Origin: Exiguobacterium sp.
Lineage (GTDB): Bacteria > Bacillota > Bacilli > Exiguobacteriales > Exiguobacteriaceae
Direction: 5' to 3'
Length of the DNA stretch: 64,000 nt
Assembly (NCBI RefSeq): GCF_020832205.1
Contig: NZ_JAFIFD010000048.1
Coordinates: forward strand, 17,570 to 81,569
The first letter of the stretch is position 1; each line of letters begins with the position of its first letter. Shown one piece after another: positions 40,169-51,017 of this stretch. The notes below the pieces were generated by a model. The model worked only from the letters and a program-made list of their open reading frames with translations, was not told the DNA's origin and did no database searches. A program made the position numbers and the translations under genes.

Positions 40169-41993
40169 GTTTCACCCTCGCTCTTTCTTCTTCTCGTTTT
40201 GCCGAGTTCCAACGGTCCATCGTGCCGACCAAGTAACCGGTAATACGGCGGATTCGTTCGATTTGTTCACGTTCCCCGCACGTCGGGCACGCCTCATCAA
40301 TGATTCCTTCGAGTCCGCAACTGCCGCAACGGTCGACCGGATGGTTTATCGAGCCGTAACCGACGTCATACTGACGCATGAGTCTGACAATCGACTCGAC
40401 CGCTTCCGGATTATGGGCAAGTGACCCGTCGACTTCGACATACGTGATATGACCGGCATCACAAAGCGCATGATACGGCGCTTCTAGCCGAATTTTTTCT
40501 CGGATCGATACGTTCTGATAGACCGGGACGTGATAGGAATTCGTGTAGAAGGCGCGATCGGTCACTCCTTCGATCATTCCAAACGACTGTTGGTCTTTTA
40601 AAACAAATTTACCGGATAACCCTTCTGCCGGCGTTGCCAATAGCGAGAAGTTCAAGTCGTAGCGTTCTGCCGCCTCCTTTACCCGCTCGGCCAATCGAGT
40701 CACGATATCGAGACCGAGCCGCTCAGCATCTCTTGATTCTGCATGCGTCGCCCCGGCGAGCACGCGCAACGTTTCCGCGAGTCCGATAAAACCGACAGAC
40801 AACGTCCCTTGTTTCAACACTTCCCGAAGCTCATCGTCAGGGGCGAGCGTCTCACTACCGCGCCAGACGTGCTGGGCGTACAAGAAGCGGAACTCATCCG
40901 CGCGACGTTTGCACTGATATTCAAATCGTTCAAGCAATTGTTCGATGGCGATGTCAGTATACGCATCGAGCGTCTCATAAAACGATTTCAAATCAGACGA
41001 GACGAGTGCGATCTTGACGAGATTCAGCGTCGAGAACGACAGATTCCCCCTACCGATCGACGTCTCGGCACCGTGACGATTCCCCATGACTCGGGTGCGA
41101 CACCCCATGTAAGCGACCTCCGAGGCAGGCGTGCCGTCATAATACGCAGCATTGAACGGGGCGTCGACAAAGGAGAAGTTCGGGAAGAGTCTTTTCCCGG
41201 TAACCTGGCACGCCAACCGGAACAAGTCAACGTTCGGATCATCCTCGTGAAAGTTGACTCCTTCTTTCACTTTAAAAATTTGAATCGGGAAAATCGGCGT
41301 TTCCCCGTTCCCGAGTCCCCGTTCTGTCGCCTTTAACAATTCCCTGATGAAGACACGGCCCCATAGCGATGTGTCGGTCCCATAATTGATGGAGACGAAC
41401 GGCACTTGACCGCCGCCGCGGGAATGCATCGAGTTCGCGTTATGGATGAACGCCTCGCATGCTTGGTACGTTGCCTTGACCGTCTCTTGTTCTGCAATCA
41501 ATTCGATTTGGTTATCCGATAAGTCGACCGGAAGTGACTTCAAACGTTCCACATGCCGGTCGTACGTTTTCTCGACGTACGGGGCGAGATCAGCATCAAA
41601 CGTCGGAAACGCTTGCCCGCCATGCTGCATGTTTTGGTTCGCTTGAAGGATGATCGATGCGAGTGCCATCGCCGAACGGATATCTTGAGGTGGTCGGATC
41701 GTCCCGTGTCCGGTATGGAATCCGTTCGTGAGCAAGTCCCCGAGAGGGATTTGACAACACGTCGTCGAACCGGTCACATAGTAGTCCGCATCATGGACGT
41801 AAAGGAAATTGTCCGCAATCGCTTGTCTTGAGCGCTCCGACAACAAGTACGCCGTTGCCAACTCTTTTGACACTTCAGACGATAGGCGCGCCAATTTACC
41901 GAGCGGTGACTTCCCGTCGACGTTAGCGTTTTCTTGCACTAAATCTTGATCGGGGAGGACGCAGACGTCCTTGTACAGTTGAACTAAATTCAT
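40143..41993 (-). CDS. nrdD: Anaerobic ribonucleoside-triphosphate reductase
   Basis: ENANVDGKSPLGK, STTCCQIPLGDLL, zinc site CGSCGLEG...CPTCGE, C-terminal RRITGYLVG glycyl-radical region; start moved to MNLVQLYKD. Confidence 0.95.
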   Translation of the reverse strand: MNLVQLYKDVCVLPDQDLVQENANVDGKSPLGKLARLSSEVSKELATAYLLSERSRQAIADNFLYVHDADYYVTGSTTCCQIPLGDLLTNGFHTGHGTIRPPQDIRSAMALASIILQANQNMQHGGQAFPTFDADLAPYVEKTYDRHVERLKSLPVDLSDNQIELIAEQETVKATYQACEAFIHNANSMHSRGGGQVPFVSINYGTDTSLWGRVFIRELLKATERGLGNGETPIFPIQIFKVKEGVNFHEDDPNVDLFRLACQVTGKRLFPNFSFVDAPFNAAYYDGTPASEVAYMGCRTRVMGNRHGAETSIGRGNLSFSTLNLVKIALVSSDLKSFYETLDAYTDIAIEQLLERFEYQCKRRADEFRFLYAQHVWRGSETLAPDDELREVLKQGTLSVGFIGLAETLRVLAGATHAESRDAERLGLDIVTRLAERVKEAAERYDLNFSLLATPAEGLSGKFVLKDQQSFGMIEGVTDRAFYTNSYHVPVYQNVSIREKIRLEAPYHALCDAGHITYVEVDGSLAHNPEAVESIVRLMRQYDVGYGSINHPVDRCGSCGLEGIIDEACPTCGEREQIERIRRITGYLVGTMDRWNSAKREEERARVKHDARPIRT

Positions 41994-42007
41994 TTCGCAA
42001 CACCTCA

Positions 42008-42060
42008 CTATATATTGATTCATCGTTCGTTATAAACGGTTGAATGACCTATATATTGAT
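42008..42060 (-). promoter_or_regulatory. Two candidate NrdR boxes
   Basis: Exact direct repeat CTATATATTGAT at 42008-42019 and 42049-42060, 41 bp apart, upstream of nrdDG. Confidence 0.55.
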
Positions 42061-42122
42061 TATGTCACGTTTGACGAATACAAGGCGGGACGAAATTGTG
42101 ACAGTTGATCCGAGCGCAGATG

Positions 42123-42165
42123 AGAAAAAACAGCCGAATCCTAGGCGTGGACTCGACTGTTACGA
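42123..42165 (-). terminator. Terminator of the formate/nitrite transporter gene
   Basis: Minus strand AACAGTCGAGTCCacgcctaGGATTCGGCTGTTTTTT. Confidence 0.7.
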
Positions 42166-42178
42166 TTCGTGATATAAG

Positions 42179-43021
42179 TCATACTTCTTTAGCAGGCTTG
42201 ACGATTTTCAGTTCGACTTCTTCAGATTCTTGGGCTTCCCGCAATCCTTTCGCGTTTAACCACGTGTAGATGGCTCCCATGAATAACGCCCCGCCGATAA
42301 TGTTCCCGAACGTTGCCGGAATCAAATTGTGGATCGCCCCAGCGAAACTGATCGTCTCCGGATGCGGGACGACGAGTGTGAGCGCGAATAAGACGAAATT
42401 AGCGATGACATGATCGAATCCTGAGGCGAAGAAGACCGCGACGAGAAAGATCATGGAAAAGATTTGGGCGAACTCATTTTTCATTTGTTTCGGTAAGAAA
42501 ATCGCGAGACAGACCATCCAGTTACAGAAGATGGCTCGGAAGAAGATCTCCACGGTCGTATGGTGCATCTTGCTCTCGACGACTGCGAACAACCAATTGT
42601 CCATCCCGAGCTCTTGAATCACGCCTGTTGGTGCGAGCAACAAGGCAAATAAAATCCCCCCAAGGGCGTTCCCGACAAAACAAAGCAACCAGACGAGCAT
42701 CGTGTCACTGAGCGTCGTATAACCGCGCATCGTCGACGTCGTGAAGTACATCGTGTTCCCGGTGAACAACTCGGCTCCCCCGTAGATGATCATGACGAGA
42801 GCGATCCCAAACGAGAAACCACCGATGAGCGTCGTGAACGGTGAGTCGATCAAATACATGCCGTTGACGACTTTTAACGTAAAGATTGAAGCGAACCCGA
42901 TAAAGATCCCCGCGAGCATTGCCCGTAAAAAATATTCCATCGGCCGATAATGAATCATGTGCGAGGACGCCTGTGCTTTCTTCCGCAATGATTCAAGTGC
43001 ATGGATTTCCATTGATGCCAT
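42179..43021 (-). CDS. Formate/nitrite transporter (FNT) family protein
   Basis: GGAELFTGNTMYFTTSTMRG, NWMVCLAIFL, FASGFDHVIANFVLF. Confidence 0.93.
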   Translation of the reverse strand: MASMEIHALESLRKKAQASSHMIHYRPMEYFLRAMLAGIFIGFASIFTLKVVNGMYLIDSPFTTLIGGFSFGIALVMIIYGGAELFTGNTMYFTTSTMRGYTTLSDTMLVWLLCFVGNALGGILFALLLAPTGVIQELGMDNWLFAVVESKMHHTTVEIFFRAIFCNWMVCLAIFLPKQMKNEFAQIFSMIFLVAVFFASGFDHVIANFVLFALTLVVPHPETISFAGAIHNLIPATFGNIIGGALFMGAIYTWLNAKGLREAQESEEVELKIVKPAKEV

Positions 43022-43151
43022 GTCACAAAACCCTTCTTTCTGTTTGAATGAACCTATTAAATAAGAACGTATATGTGAAATCATTAACAATATAAGCCCA
43101 ACCGCCTGAAAAAGCAATCGCCGTTTCAAGATGTTGACACATTTTTCACAT

Positions 43152-43166
43152 CGTAATCGTTTACAT
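43152..43166 (-). promoter_or_regulatory. Candidate cre site upstream of the FNT gene
   Basis: Minus strand ATGTAAACGATTACG matches WTGNAANCGNWNNCW except the last base. Confidence 0.45.
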
Positions 43167-43184
43167 ATGGCGAAGTCGTGACAA

Positions 43185-43216
43185 CAAAAAACGACCCTCG
43201 AGGAGGGCCGTTTGAA
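43185..43216 (-). terminator. Terminator of rplY
   Basis: Minus strand AAACGGCCCTCctcgaGGGTCGTTTTTTG. Confidence 0.75.
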
Positions 43217-43224
43217 ATCGCTAC

Positions 43225-43881
43225 TTATTCTTTTTCTGAAGACTCTTCTGAGGCATCTTCTGCTGATTCTTCTGACGCTTCAGTCGATTCAGCACCACCT
43301 TCAGGAGCTGTCTCTTCGTCAAGCTCTTCCACAGCGACCGGTTCGTTCACAGACGCGATTTGAAGTTCGCCGTCTGAGACGATTTCGTAGTCTTTGTTCT
43401 CAGGAATGTCAGCTACCGTTACCGAGTCGCCGATGCCAAGTTCAGATACGTCGAGCTCGATCCGCTCTGGGATGTTCGCTGGCGTCGCTGAGACCGTGAC
43501 TTTGTACAACGTTTGCGCCAAGTAGCCGCCTTCTTTGACGCCTTTCGCGTCGCCGACGAGCGTGACGTCCGCTTCGACTTCCGTCGCTTCGTCCATCTTC
43601 ACTGCCATGAACTCGACGTGCTTGTATTCGTTCGTGAACGGGTCAACTTCTGCACCGTGCACGAGCGTGTTTACTTTTTTGCCGTCGATGTTCAATTCGA
43701 TCAAGGCGTTATCGCCATGCTCGCGAAGAATTTTACGGAGCGCCATTTCTTCGAATGCGACCGGTGTGCTCTCGACTTTGTAGCCGTAGACGACACCTAA
43801 CACTTTTCCTTCTTTGCGCAAGTTCGCGCGGACCGAACGTGGTCGTAGTTCTCGTTTCGTTACATTGAGCTTGTCTGCCAT
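43225..43881 (-). CDS. rplY: 50S ribosomal protein L25 / general stress protein Ctc
   Basis: [29 protein letters not shown]; acidic low-complexity C-terminus. Confidence 0.94.
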   Translation of the reverse strand: MADKLNVTKRELRPRSVRANLRKEGKVLGVVYGYKVESTPVAFEEMALRKILREHGDNALIELNIDGKKVNTLVHGAEVDPFTNEYKHVEFMAVKMDEATEVEADVTLVGDAKGVKEGGYLAQTLYKVTVSATPANIPERIELDVSELGIGDSVTVADIPENKDYEIVSDGELQIASVNEPVAVEELDEETAPEGGAESTEASEESAEDASEESSEKE

Positions 43882-44044
43882 AATCTTTTCCCCCTACTGG
43901 TTTATCGATCATGTCTACATCTTGAGGGTGAGGCAGTGTAAGAGCCACCTCTCAACCTCGATGCGTTTAGCGACATGTGTATATTGTTCCCAGAGGCCGG
44001 TCAAGGTAAACGTTACAGCCCGTTAAAAAAAGATTACAGCGTTG

Positions 44045-45853
44045 TCACATGACGCGCTTGAATAGCTTCTCAAGTTCATACGTGCTCCACTTCACGAGAA
44101 TCGGCCGTCCGTGCGGACACGTGTACGGAGATGCGGTCTGATTCAAATCATCGATCAGTTGGCGCATCATCTCGATGTTCAACGGATGGTTCGCTTTGAT
44201 TGAACGCTTGCACGCCATTAAGATCGAAGCCTCTTCGCGATACTTGGCAATATTAATGGAGCGGTCACGAATCGCCATCTCAATCAAATCGCGGACCGTT
44301 CCTTCGAGATCATGTTGCGGGTACCACGTCGGGATCTCGCGAACGAGAAACGTGTTGCCACCGAACGGCTCAAGTTGAAGACCGGCTTCTTCTAATAGCG
44401 GGGTGACTTCCTCGATGGCGAACGCTTCTTCTTGCGTGAATTCAAGAGTGAGCGGAAGAAGCAACAACTGATACTCTTTTTCGGGACGGCCGAGTTGCTC
44501 GTAAAACAGCTCATATTTGATCCGTTCTTGGGCAGCGTGCTGATCGATGACGTACATCCCGTCCTCGGCACCACAGACGATGTAGCTCGCATGGAGCTGT
44601 CCGATAATGTCGAGCGGAGGAAGCCGTTCTTCACGTTTCTCGGGGCGTGGCGCTTCGAACGCTTCTCGTTCCCGTGGCTCTTCTTGAACGAGCGGTGTCG
44701 GAGACCACTGGCTCGGAGACGTGATCGGTTCACGGGGAAGCGGATAGTTCCATTCAACCGGCTCCTTCACTTCAGGCGAACGTTCGACGGTAAAATCTAG
44801 CCGTTCTTGTTCAGACTGGACACGCTCCGGTTGCAGTTTCGGCTTCGACTGCACGGACGGGATGAGCCGTTGTTCGCGGAGCGTCAATTGCACGGTCTCG
44901 CGAATCAATTGACACAGTTCTTTCTCTTTCGAGAGCCGAACTTCCCGTTTCGTCGGGTGAACGTTGACATCGATGAGCATCGGGTCCATCCTCACCTCGA
45001 GCACGGCAATCGGATAGCGCCCGATTGGAAGGAGCGTATGGTATCCATCGAGCACACTTTGCGTCAACGCGAAGTTTTTAATGCTCCTCCCGTTCAAGAT
45101 GAGTGTCACGTACTGTTTATTCGACCGAGTCACTTCCGGGCGGACGAGATACGCGCTCAAACTGTAATCGTTCGTCTTGCTCGTCGCCGTGACGATCTGC
45201 GAGGCGACTTGGCGGCCGTATATGGCGAGCATCGCTTGCTTAACGTCTCCGTTCCCGTTCGTCCGGAGCAACTCTTTGTCTTCATGGAACGCTGACAGAC
45301 GGACTTCCGGATGGGATAGCGCGATTCGGTTGAGCGTATCGGTAATGCTCGCAAGTTCCGTCGCCGACGTCTTCAAATACTTCAACCGAGCCGGTGTATT
45401 GAAGAACAGCTGACTGACGGTGATTTCCGTGCCGACGTTGGTCGCTGCCGGGATCGTTTCGGTTACGACGCCGCCTTGCAGCGTCATTTCGAACCCGACT
45501 TCTTCTGCGCGGCGAGACTTGAGCGTGACGTGACTCACCGAAGCGATCGACGCGAGCGCCTCGCCTCGAAAGCCGAGCGTACGAATACGGAACAAGTCGT
45601 GTTCATCGCGAATCTTGCTCGTCGCATGACGTAAAAAAGCGCGCGCGGCATCTTCTTCATAGAAACCGTGGCCGTTGTCACGAACTTTAATCAACCGGAT
45701 TCCGGCCTCCTCGAGTTCAACCTCGATCTTTGTCGCACCGGCATCGATCGCGTTCTCGACGAGTTCTTTTACGACCGAGGCCGGCCGCTCGACGACTTCA
45801 CCGGCAGCGATTCGGTTCGCTAACTGTTCAGGAAGTTCTTGAATGATGCCCAT
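44045..45853 (-). CDS. mutL: DNA mismatch repair protein MutL
   Basis: LPEQLANRIAAGEVVERPASVVKELVENAIDAGA, FRGEALASI; C-terminal CPHGRPI. Confidence 0.98.
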   Translation of the reverse strand: MGIIQELPEQLANRIAAGEVVERPASVVKELVENAIDAGATKIEVELEEAGIRLIKVRDNGHGFYEEDAARAFLRHATSKIRDEHDLFRIRTLGFRGEALASIASVSHVTLKSRRAEEVGFEMTLQGGVVTETIPAATNVGTEITVSQLFFNTPARLKYLKTSATELASITDTLNRIALSHPEVRLSAFHEDKELLRTNGNGDVKQAMLAIYGRQVASQIVTATSKTNDYSLSAYLVRPEVTRSNKQYVTLILNGRSIKNFALTQSVLDGYHTLLPIGRYPIAVLEVRMDPMLIDVNVHPTKREVRLSKEKELCQLIRETVQLTLREQRLIPSVQSKPKLQPERVQSEQERLDFTVERSPEVKEPVEWNYPLPREPITSPSQWSPTPLVQEEPREREAFEAPRPEKREERLPPLDIIGQLHASYIVCGAEDGMYVIDQHAAQERIKYELFYEQLGRPEKEYQLLLLPLTLEFTQEEAFAIEEVTPLLEEAGLQLEPFGGNTFLVREIPTWYPQHDLEGTVRDLIEMAIRDRSINIAKYREEASILMACKRSIKANHPLNIEMMRQLIDDLNQTASPYTCPHGRPILVKWSTYELEKLFKRVM

Positions 45854-45857
45854 CGTC

Positions 45858-48383
45858 TCACCCTTTCTTTGCAGACTGTTGAAGCGCATAAAGCGCCTGC
45901 ATCGCCTCGATTGGATTCATGGCGAGTAAATCAAGATCGAGCAATTGTTGGCGGATGTCATCGCCTGTCTCGAACAACGACAGTTGAGCCGCCTCGTCTG
46001 CCGTCTCCGTCACGGCCGGCGAACGCGGGGTCGTGACCGGTTCGGCTTCAAGCGCTGACAGAATCGTTCTTGCTCGGTCAATCAATTCCGGGGGCAAATC
46101 GGCAAGTTCGGCGACGTGAATCCCATACGACTTGTCGGCTTTGCCCGGGTGTACCTCATGCAAGAAGACGACTCGGCCGTCCCGTTCAATCGCTCGGACG
46201 TGAACGTTCTCAAGCGCCGGGATCGACTCTTCTAGGACAGTGAGCTCATGATAGTGGGTCGAGAAGAGCGTCTTCGCCCCGATCGAGGCCGCGATATACT
46301 CGACGATCGCTTGAGCGAGCGCCATTCCATCATACGTCGACGTCCCGCGCCCAATTTCATCGAGTAAAATCAAACTGTTCGCTGTCGCTTCTGTCACGGC
46401 TTGACGAGTCTCCGTCATCTCGACCATGAACGTCGACTGGCCGCTCACGAGATCATCGGCCGCGCCAATGCGGGTGAATATCCGGTCAAACAAGGGAAGT
46501 TCGGCCGCTTCAGCCGGAACGAACGATCCGATTTGGTGCATGATCGTAATCAATGCGAATTGCCGCATGTACGTTGATTTCCCGGACATGTTCGGCCCTG
46601 TGATCAATAACATGCGACGACTGTCGTCAAGCGTCAAGTCGTTGGCGACGTATTCTCCGCGCGGGAGAACCGTCTCAATGACAGGGTGACGGCCGCGGTC
46701 GATTTGGACGTGAGCAGCTGTCGTCGCTCGAACGTAGTCACGTTTCTCAGCAACGATGGCGAGACTGAGCAACACGTCAAGCTCGCTCAGTGAGCGTGCC
46801 AGTTGTTGTAACGGCTTCGTCTCTCGTTTGACTCGGTCGCGGAGTTCGACGAACAGCTCATACTCAAGCGTACAGCTTTTCTCCTCGGCACCAAGAATGA
46901 GGGCTTCTTTTTCTTTTAATTCCGGCGTGACGTAACGCTCGGCGTTCGTGAGCGTCTGTTTCCGTTCATAACGGCCCTCCTCGAGCAAGCGTGCGTTCGC
47001 TTTCGTCACTTCCAAGTAATAACCGAAGACGCGATTGTAGCCGATTTTCAGCGACTTGATCCCGGTTGCGAGCCGTTCTTGTTGCTCAAGGTTGGCGATC
47101 CACGTCTTCCCGTTCGCTTTCGCCTCGAGCAGTTCATCTAACTCACTCGAATAACCGACACGAATCATTCCGCCTTCTTTCGTCGAGACCGGCGGTGCGT
47201 CGACAAGCGCCGAATGAAGCAACTTCGTCAACTCATCGAACGTATCGAGGTCTGCTTCAATTTGGCGAAGGCGTGACGCCTTGACCGATCGCAACAAGTC
47301 GCGCACGTCAGGGAGACGAGTGAGCGTGTCACGCAATTGCACGAGATCTCGCGCATTCGCCGTCCCGTATCCGACTTTGGCCACGAGACGTTCGATATCG
47401 TATACATGTTTTAACTGCTCTCGGAACTGGTCCCGGAGCATGAAGTCGTCTAGCAAGTTCTCGACTGCATCCAATCGGTCTTGAATCGCAGCTTCCGTAT
47501 AGAGCGGTTGCTCAAGCCAACGTTTCAACAACCGCCCCCCCATCGCCGTCGTCGTCTCGTCAAGCAAGGCGAGCAGTGACCCTTTTCGTTCTCCGGACCT
47601 TGCTGAACGGAACAGCTCGAGGTTTCGGGCCGTGTTGGCGTCGAGCTGCATGTGCTGCTCAACTTCATAGGCGACGGCAGGTTGCAAGTGGTCAAGTGAA
47701 CGTTTTTGTGTCCGTGTCAAATACGCGTACAGCAAGGCGAACGCGTCTCGTTGCGCCTCGTCTTTGGCATCTTGGGCCAAGTCGCTATCAATCCGGTCGG
47801 TTTGAACCGAGAGCGGGATGCCTAACGGCGCAAGTTCGTCCTCCAATCGTTCGTCATCGACGATCACTTCGTTCGGGAGGAGCCCTTCCATTTCCCGAAG
47901 TACGGCTTCTTTCGTCGGAAGCGTCGTGAGCCATGATTCGCCGGTCGTCACATCGCCACGGGCTACTCCATACACTGACCCATACTTCGAGACGGCGACC
48001 AAGTACCGGTTCTCTTTCTCACCGAGAGATGCCATGTACGTCCCCGGCGTGATCACTTGGATGACTTCGCGCTTGACGAGACCTTTCGTCGCCTTCGGGT
48101 CTTCCATTTGTTCACAGATGGCCACATTGAACCCTTTTTCGATCAATTGCTCGATATAGATGGCTGCCGAGTGGTGCGGGACCCCGCACATCGGAATCGG
48201 ATGCTCCGCATTTTTCCCGTTTTTAGCGGTGAGTGTCAATTCAAGCTCTTTGGCGACAAGTTGGGCATCTTCAAAAAACAGCTCATAAAAATCACCGAGC
48301 CGATAGAATAAAAAGGCGTCTGGATAGTCCGCCTTGATTGAAAAGTATTGTTTCATCATCGGGGTTTGATGTATCGTTTCCAT
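45858..48383 (-). CDS. mutS: DNA mismatch repair protein MutS
   Basis: [57 protein letters not shown]. Confidence 0.98.
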   Translation of the reverse strand: METIHQTPMMKQYFSIKADYPDAFLFYRLGDFYELFFEDAQLVAKELELTLTAKNGKNAEHPIPMCGVPHHSAAIYIEQLIEKGFNVAICEQMEDPKATKGLVKREVIQVITPGTYMASLGEKENRYLVAVSKYGSVYGVARGDVTTGESWLTTLPTKEAVLREMEGLLPNEVIVDDERLEDELAPLGIPLSVQTDRIDSDLAQDAKDEAQRDAFALLYAYLTRTQKRSLDHLQPAVAYEVEQHMQLDANTARNLELFRSARSGERKGSLLALLDETTTAMGGRLLKRWLEQPLYTEAAIQDRLDAVENLLDDFMLRDQFREQLKHVYDIERLVAKVGYGTANARDLVQLRDTLTRLPDVRDLLRSVKASRLRQIEADLDTFDELTKLLHSALVDAPPVSTKEGGMIRVGYSSELDELLEAKANGKTWIANLEQQERLATGIKSLKIGYNRVFGYYLEVTKANARLLEEGRYERKQTLTNAERYVTPELKEKEALILGAEEKSCTLEYELFVELRDRVKRETKPLQQLARSLSELDVLLSLAIVAEKRDYVRATTAAHVQIDRGRHPVIETVLPRGEYVANDLTLDDSRRMLLITGPNMSGKSTYMRQFALITIMHQIGSFVPAEAAELPLFDRIFTRIGAADDLVSGQSTFMVEMTETRQAVTEATANSLILLDEIGRGTSTYDGMALAQAIVEYIAASIGAKTLFSTHYHELTVLEESIPALENVHVRAIERDGRVVFLHEVHPGKADKSYGIHVAELADLPPELIDRARTILSALEAEPVTTPRSPAVTETADEAAQLSLFETGDDIRQQLLDLDLLAMNPIEAMQALYALQQSAKKG

Positions 48384-48402
48384 TCGTTTTCACCTCTAGA
48401 AA

Positions 48403-48436
48403 TTAGAACAGCTGACCAATGGCCAGCTGTTTGTTA
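48403..48436. terminator. Terminator between ricA and mutS
   Basis: GAACAGCTGacCaatGGcCAGCTGTTTG inverted repeat. Confidence 0.6.
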
Positions 48437-48862
48437 GTATCCGCAACCGCCGCGTGATTTCTCGGCCGCCATGCCACTTCCTGTTTTTCCTGCGAGGACA
48501 TCACCATCCGTCGCTTCGATGATGCGATCTGTCACCGAGTTGGCGAGCGTCACCGTCACGTATTGGAGTAAATCGTTCACTTCGACTTGTGTCTCTTGGA
48601 ACGCTTGGACGACCGGGATCGCGTCGAGCTCGTCCATCGCCTTGTCGATCTTCTGTTCGACTTTGGCGAGTGCTTCTGTCTTCCCGTAGTGTTGGCAGTT
48701 CACTGCTTCTTTTTGCAAGAACTTGATGCGTTTAATCAACGTTTGCACGCGCTCGCTCTCGTTGACTTTCGTCTCGGCTTCTTTGAAACGAGCCACTTCT
48801 GGTGTCTTCGCCAAAAGTTCTGCCAATTCTTTTGCTTTTTCGATCACTTGTTGGTCAGTCAC
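48434..48862 (-). CDS. ricA: RicA/YmcA-like protein (RicAFT complex, YlbF/YmcA family)
   Basis: IKRIKFLQKEAVNCQHYGKTEAL; C-terminal GGCGY; lies upstream of mutS. Confidence 0.85.
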   Translation of the reverse strand: MTDQQVIEKAKELAELLAKTPEVARFKEAETKVNESERVQTLIKRIKFLQKEAVNCQHYGKTEALAKVEQKIDKAMDELDAIPVVQAFQETQVEVNDLLQYVTVTLANSVTDRIIEATDGDVLAGKTGSGMAAEKSRGGCGY

Positions 48863-48967
48863 GTTCGTAAACCCCTTTACTGTCTATAATGGTATCGTGC
48901 GTTTTCACGCACGCGAGTATTCTCCATCATTCTACCACGAACTTATAGCGAAATGTACATCACGGCT

Positions 48968-49426
48968 TCAGTTCGGAGCTTGCTTTTCACGAACCATGTC
49001 GACGTGCGGGATTCCGTCTTCTAAGTATTCATCGCTCGTTCGTACGAAACCAAAATTGGCGTAGAACGGTTCAACATATGTCTGTGCTTGCAAATACAAG
49101 TCGACGCCTTCATAGTCCGCGACGGCCGCTCGCATCAATTCCCGTGCATATCCTTTCCCGCGTTGTCCCGGTCTCGTTACGACGCGGCCAATCGCAATCG
49201 GAGAAGTGTTCACGAGAACGCGGAGCGCGGCGGCGATCTCGCCGTCCGACTCGATCCAATAATGGACCGCTTCAACGTCTTTCCCATCAACTTCTTGATA
49301 CGGGCAATCTTGTTCGACGACGAACACTTCTGTTCGCAACGCTAACAACTCATACAGTTCTTTCGTCGACAGCTCGTCAAATGTTTTCTTCTGCATCACA
49401 ACGTCTCCTTCATGATAACTTCGCAC
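48968..49426 (-). CDS. GNAT family N-acetyltransferase (ElaA-like)
   Basis: LSTKELYELLALRTEVFVVEQDCPYQEVDGKD, GRVVTRPGQRGKGYARELM. Confidence 0.9.
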   Translation of the reverse strand: MRSYHEGDVVMQKKTFDELSTKELYELLALRTEVFVVEQDCPYQEVDGKDVEAVHYWIESDGEIAAALRVLVNTSPIAIGRVVTRPGQRGKGYARELMRAAVADYEGVDLYLQAQTYVEPFYANFGFVRTSDEYLEDGIPHVDMVREKQAPN

Positions 49427-50876
49427 CGAGCGCTCGACCGACGTGAAGCCCGCTCGTCATCGCCCCAATCGTCCCCGCTCCCGGGAACACCGTATCTCCA
49501 CAAATGAAGAAGTTCGGTAATTTCGTCCGGTAGCTCGCAGCATGGAACAAGGCTTGACCCGGAGTCTGCGCATAGCCGCCGACCGCACCGTTCGGCCGGC
49601 GCGTATATTTCACCCATGCCCCGGGACCACCGGGCAAGAGGACACTTGACTGCCCCGTCCACTCCGGAAACCCTATTCTCACGGCTTCTAGTAAACGCTC
49701 GGTCCATTCATGTTCAAGTTTCTCATAGACGGCGCGCTGTTTCCAATCTTTCCATTCCGAGAGATCGACATGCGTCGAGACGGTGACGGTTCGTTCAGGC
49801 TGATCGGTGCGCAACACGTCCCCGCCGGCTGACATCGATATAAACGCGTGTCCACTCGGTAGGTGAGATGTATAAACTTGTTGGAACAATGGTCGGTCGT
49901 GACAGACGTGTTCTGGCAACGTCACATATAAACTAAAAGTCCCCCATTGCGTTTGGCGCAACTGACGCGCGTATTGTCGGTTGAAGCGCTCGGCATCTTT
50001 ACCGACGAGTAATCGACTCGTCGCCTCGAGAGGAATCGCGGAAACGACCGTATCGACGATGTCGAGTCTCCCTCGCCGATCGGTGAGCAGCCATCCGTCA
50101 CTGACCCGCCCCACGCTCATAATCTGACGTCCGAGCAGCGCCTCGCCCCCGTCGTTTCGGAAAGCGCGTTCGAGAGCATGGGCGAGTTGATACAAACCGC
50201 CTTCGACATAAAAAGCGCCTTCATGATAAATCGATAGGGCGACAGCCGCGAGTACATGACTCGCTTCCCTTGCCCCTGTCTGTAAACTATCGAGTAAAAT
50301 CCCATCGATCAATCGTTCAAATTCCGTACCGTCCAGTCGATGATGCTCCAGTGTCTTCTGGAGCGGCCGGTAGAGCTTCGGCCCGATGTGTAAAGATGCC
50401 GGACGGATACCTGATACAGCGGTCCATACGTCCTCGACGGAATGGAACGGCAGCGCGGGAAGTTGTTCGAACAAAGGTCGCAACGCCTCAAAATCAGCCC
50501 ACATTTCAAAAAGAAACGACCGGATTTGCGGAGCAAACGCCGGGAACTTGAACTCAAGCTCAGCGAGAAATCGGTCCCGCTCTTGGTGATAAACGACAGT
50601 CTGCCCTTCTAAATGAATATGCATCACTTCTCGTAACGGACGGACCGAAACCGTTTCATCTAAATAACGAAGTACCCGATCATGCAGTCCGCCTCGTTCG
50701 AATCCCATCCCGAGCGTCGCCCCGGCCGGGAACAAGTAGTCCCCTCGCTCGAATTTGCCGGCACATCCGCCCCATTCACGTGACGATTCATACACTGTCA
50801 CGTCATGTCCGTTTCGTTGCGCAAGTGCAGCCGCAGTCAACCCTGCGATGCCGCCTCCGATCACTCCAATTCGCAT
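49410..50876 (-). CDS. Phytoene desaturase/CrtN-like FAD-dependent oxidoreductase
   Basis: VIGGGIAGLTAAALAQRNGHDVTVYE; C-terminal NFFICGDTVFPGAGTIGAMTSGLHVGRAL. Confidence 0.85.
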   Translation of the reverse strand: MRIGVIGGGIAGLTAAALAQRNGHDVTVYESSREWGGCAGKFERGDYLFPAGATLGMGFERGGLHDRVLRYLDETVSVRPLREVMHIHLEGQTVVYHQERDRFLAELEFKFPAFAPQIRSFLFEMWADFEALRPLFEQLPALPFHSVEDVWTAVSGIRPASLHIGPKLYRPLQKTLEHHRLDGTEFERLIDGILLDSLQTGAREASHVLAAVALSIYHEGAFYVEGGLYQLAHALERAFRNDGGEALLGRQIMSVGRVSDGWLLTDRRGRLDIVDTVVSAIPLEATSRLLVGKDAERFNRQYARQLRQTQWGTFSLYVTLPEHVCHDRPLFQQVYTSHLPSGHAFISMSAGGDVLRTDQPERTVTVSTHVDLSEWKDWKQRAVYEKLEHEWTERLLEAVRIGFPEWTGQSSVLLPGGPGAWVKYTRRPNGAVGGYAQTPGQALFHAASYRTKLPNFFICGDTVFPGAGTIGAMTSGLHVGRALGAKLS

Positions 50877-51017
50877 CGATATCGCCTCCTTCTTTCATCA
50901 TACCTTGATGCATCTTTTCCGTGACGATCCAACCTGTATTTTTAAGGTTTTTTGGACGAGGAGGCAGGGTTCTTCCAGACGATGGCGAAAAAATCGATAA
51001 AGGACAGGTGAAACCAT

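Noticed and set aside
40143-41993. NrdD without an N-terminal ATP-cone as a novelty
   Set aside because: Short NrdD lacking the ATP-cone is, as I recall, found in other Bacillota such as staphylococci, so I do not count it as unusual.
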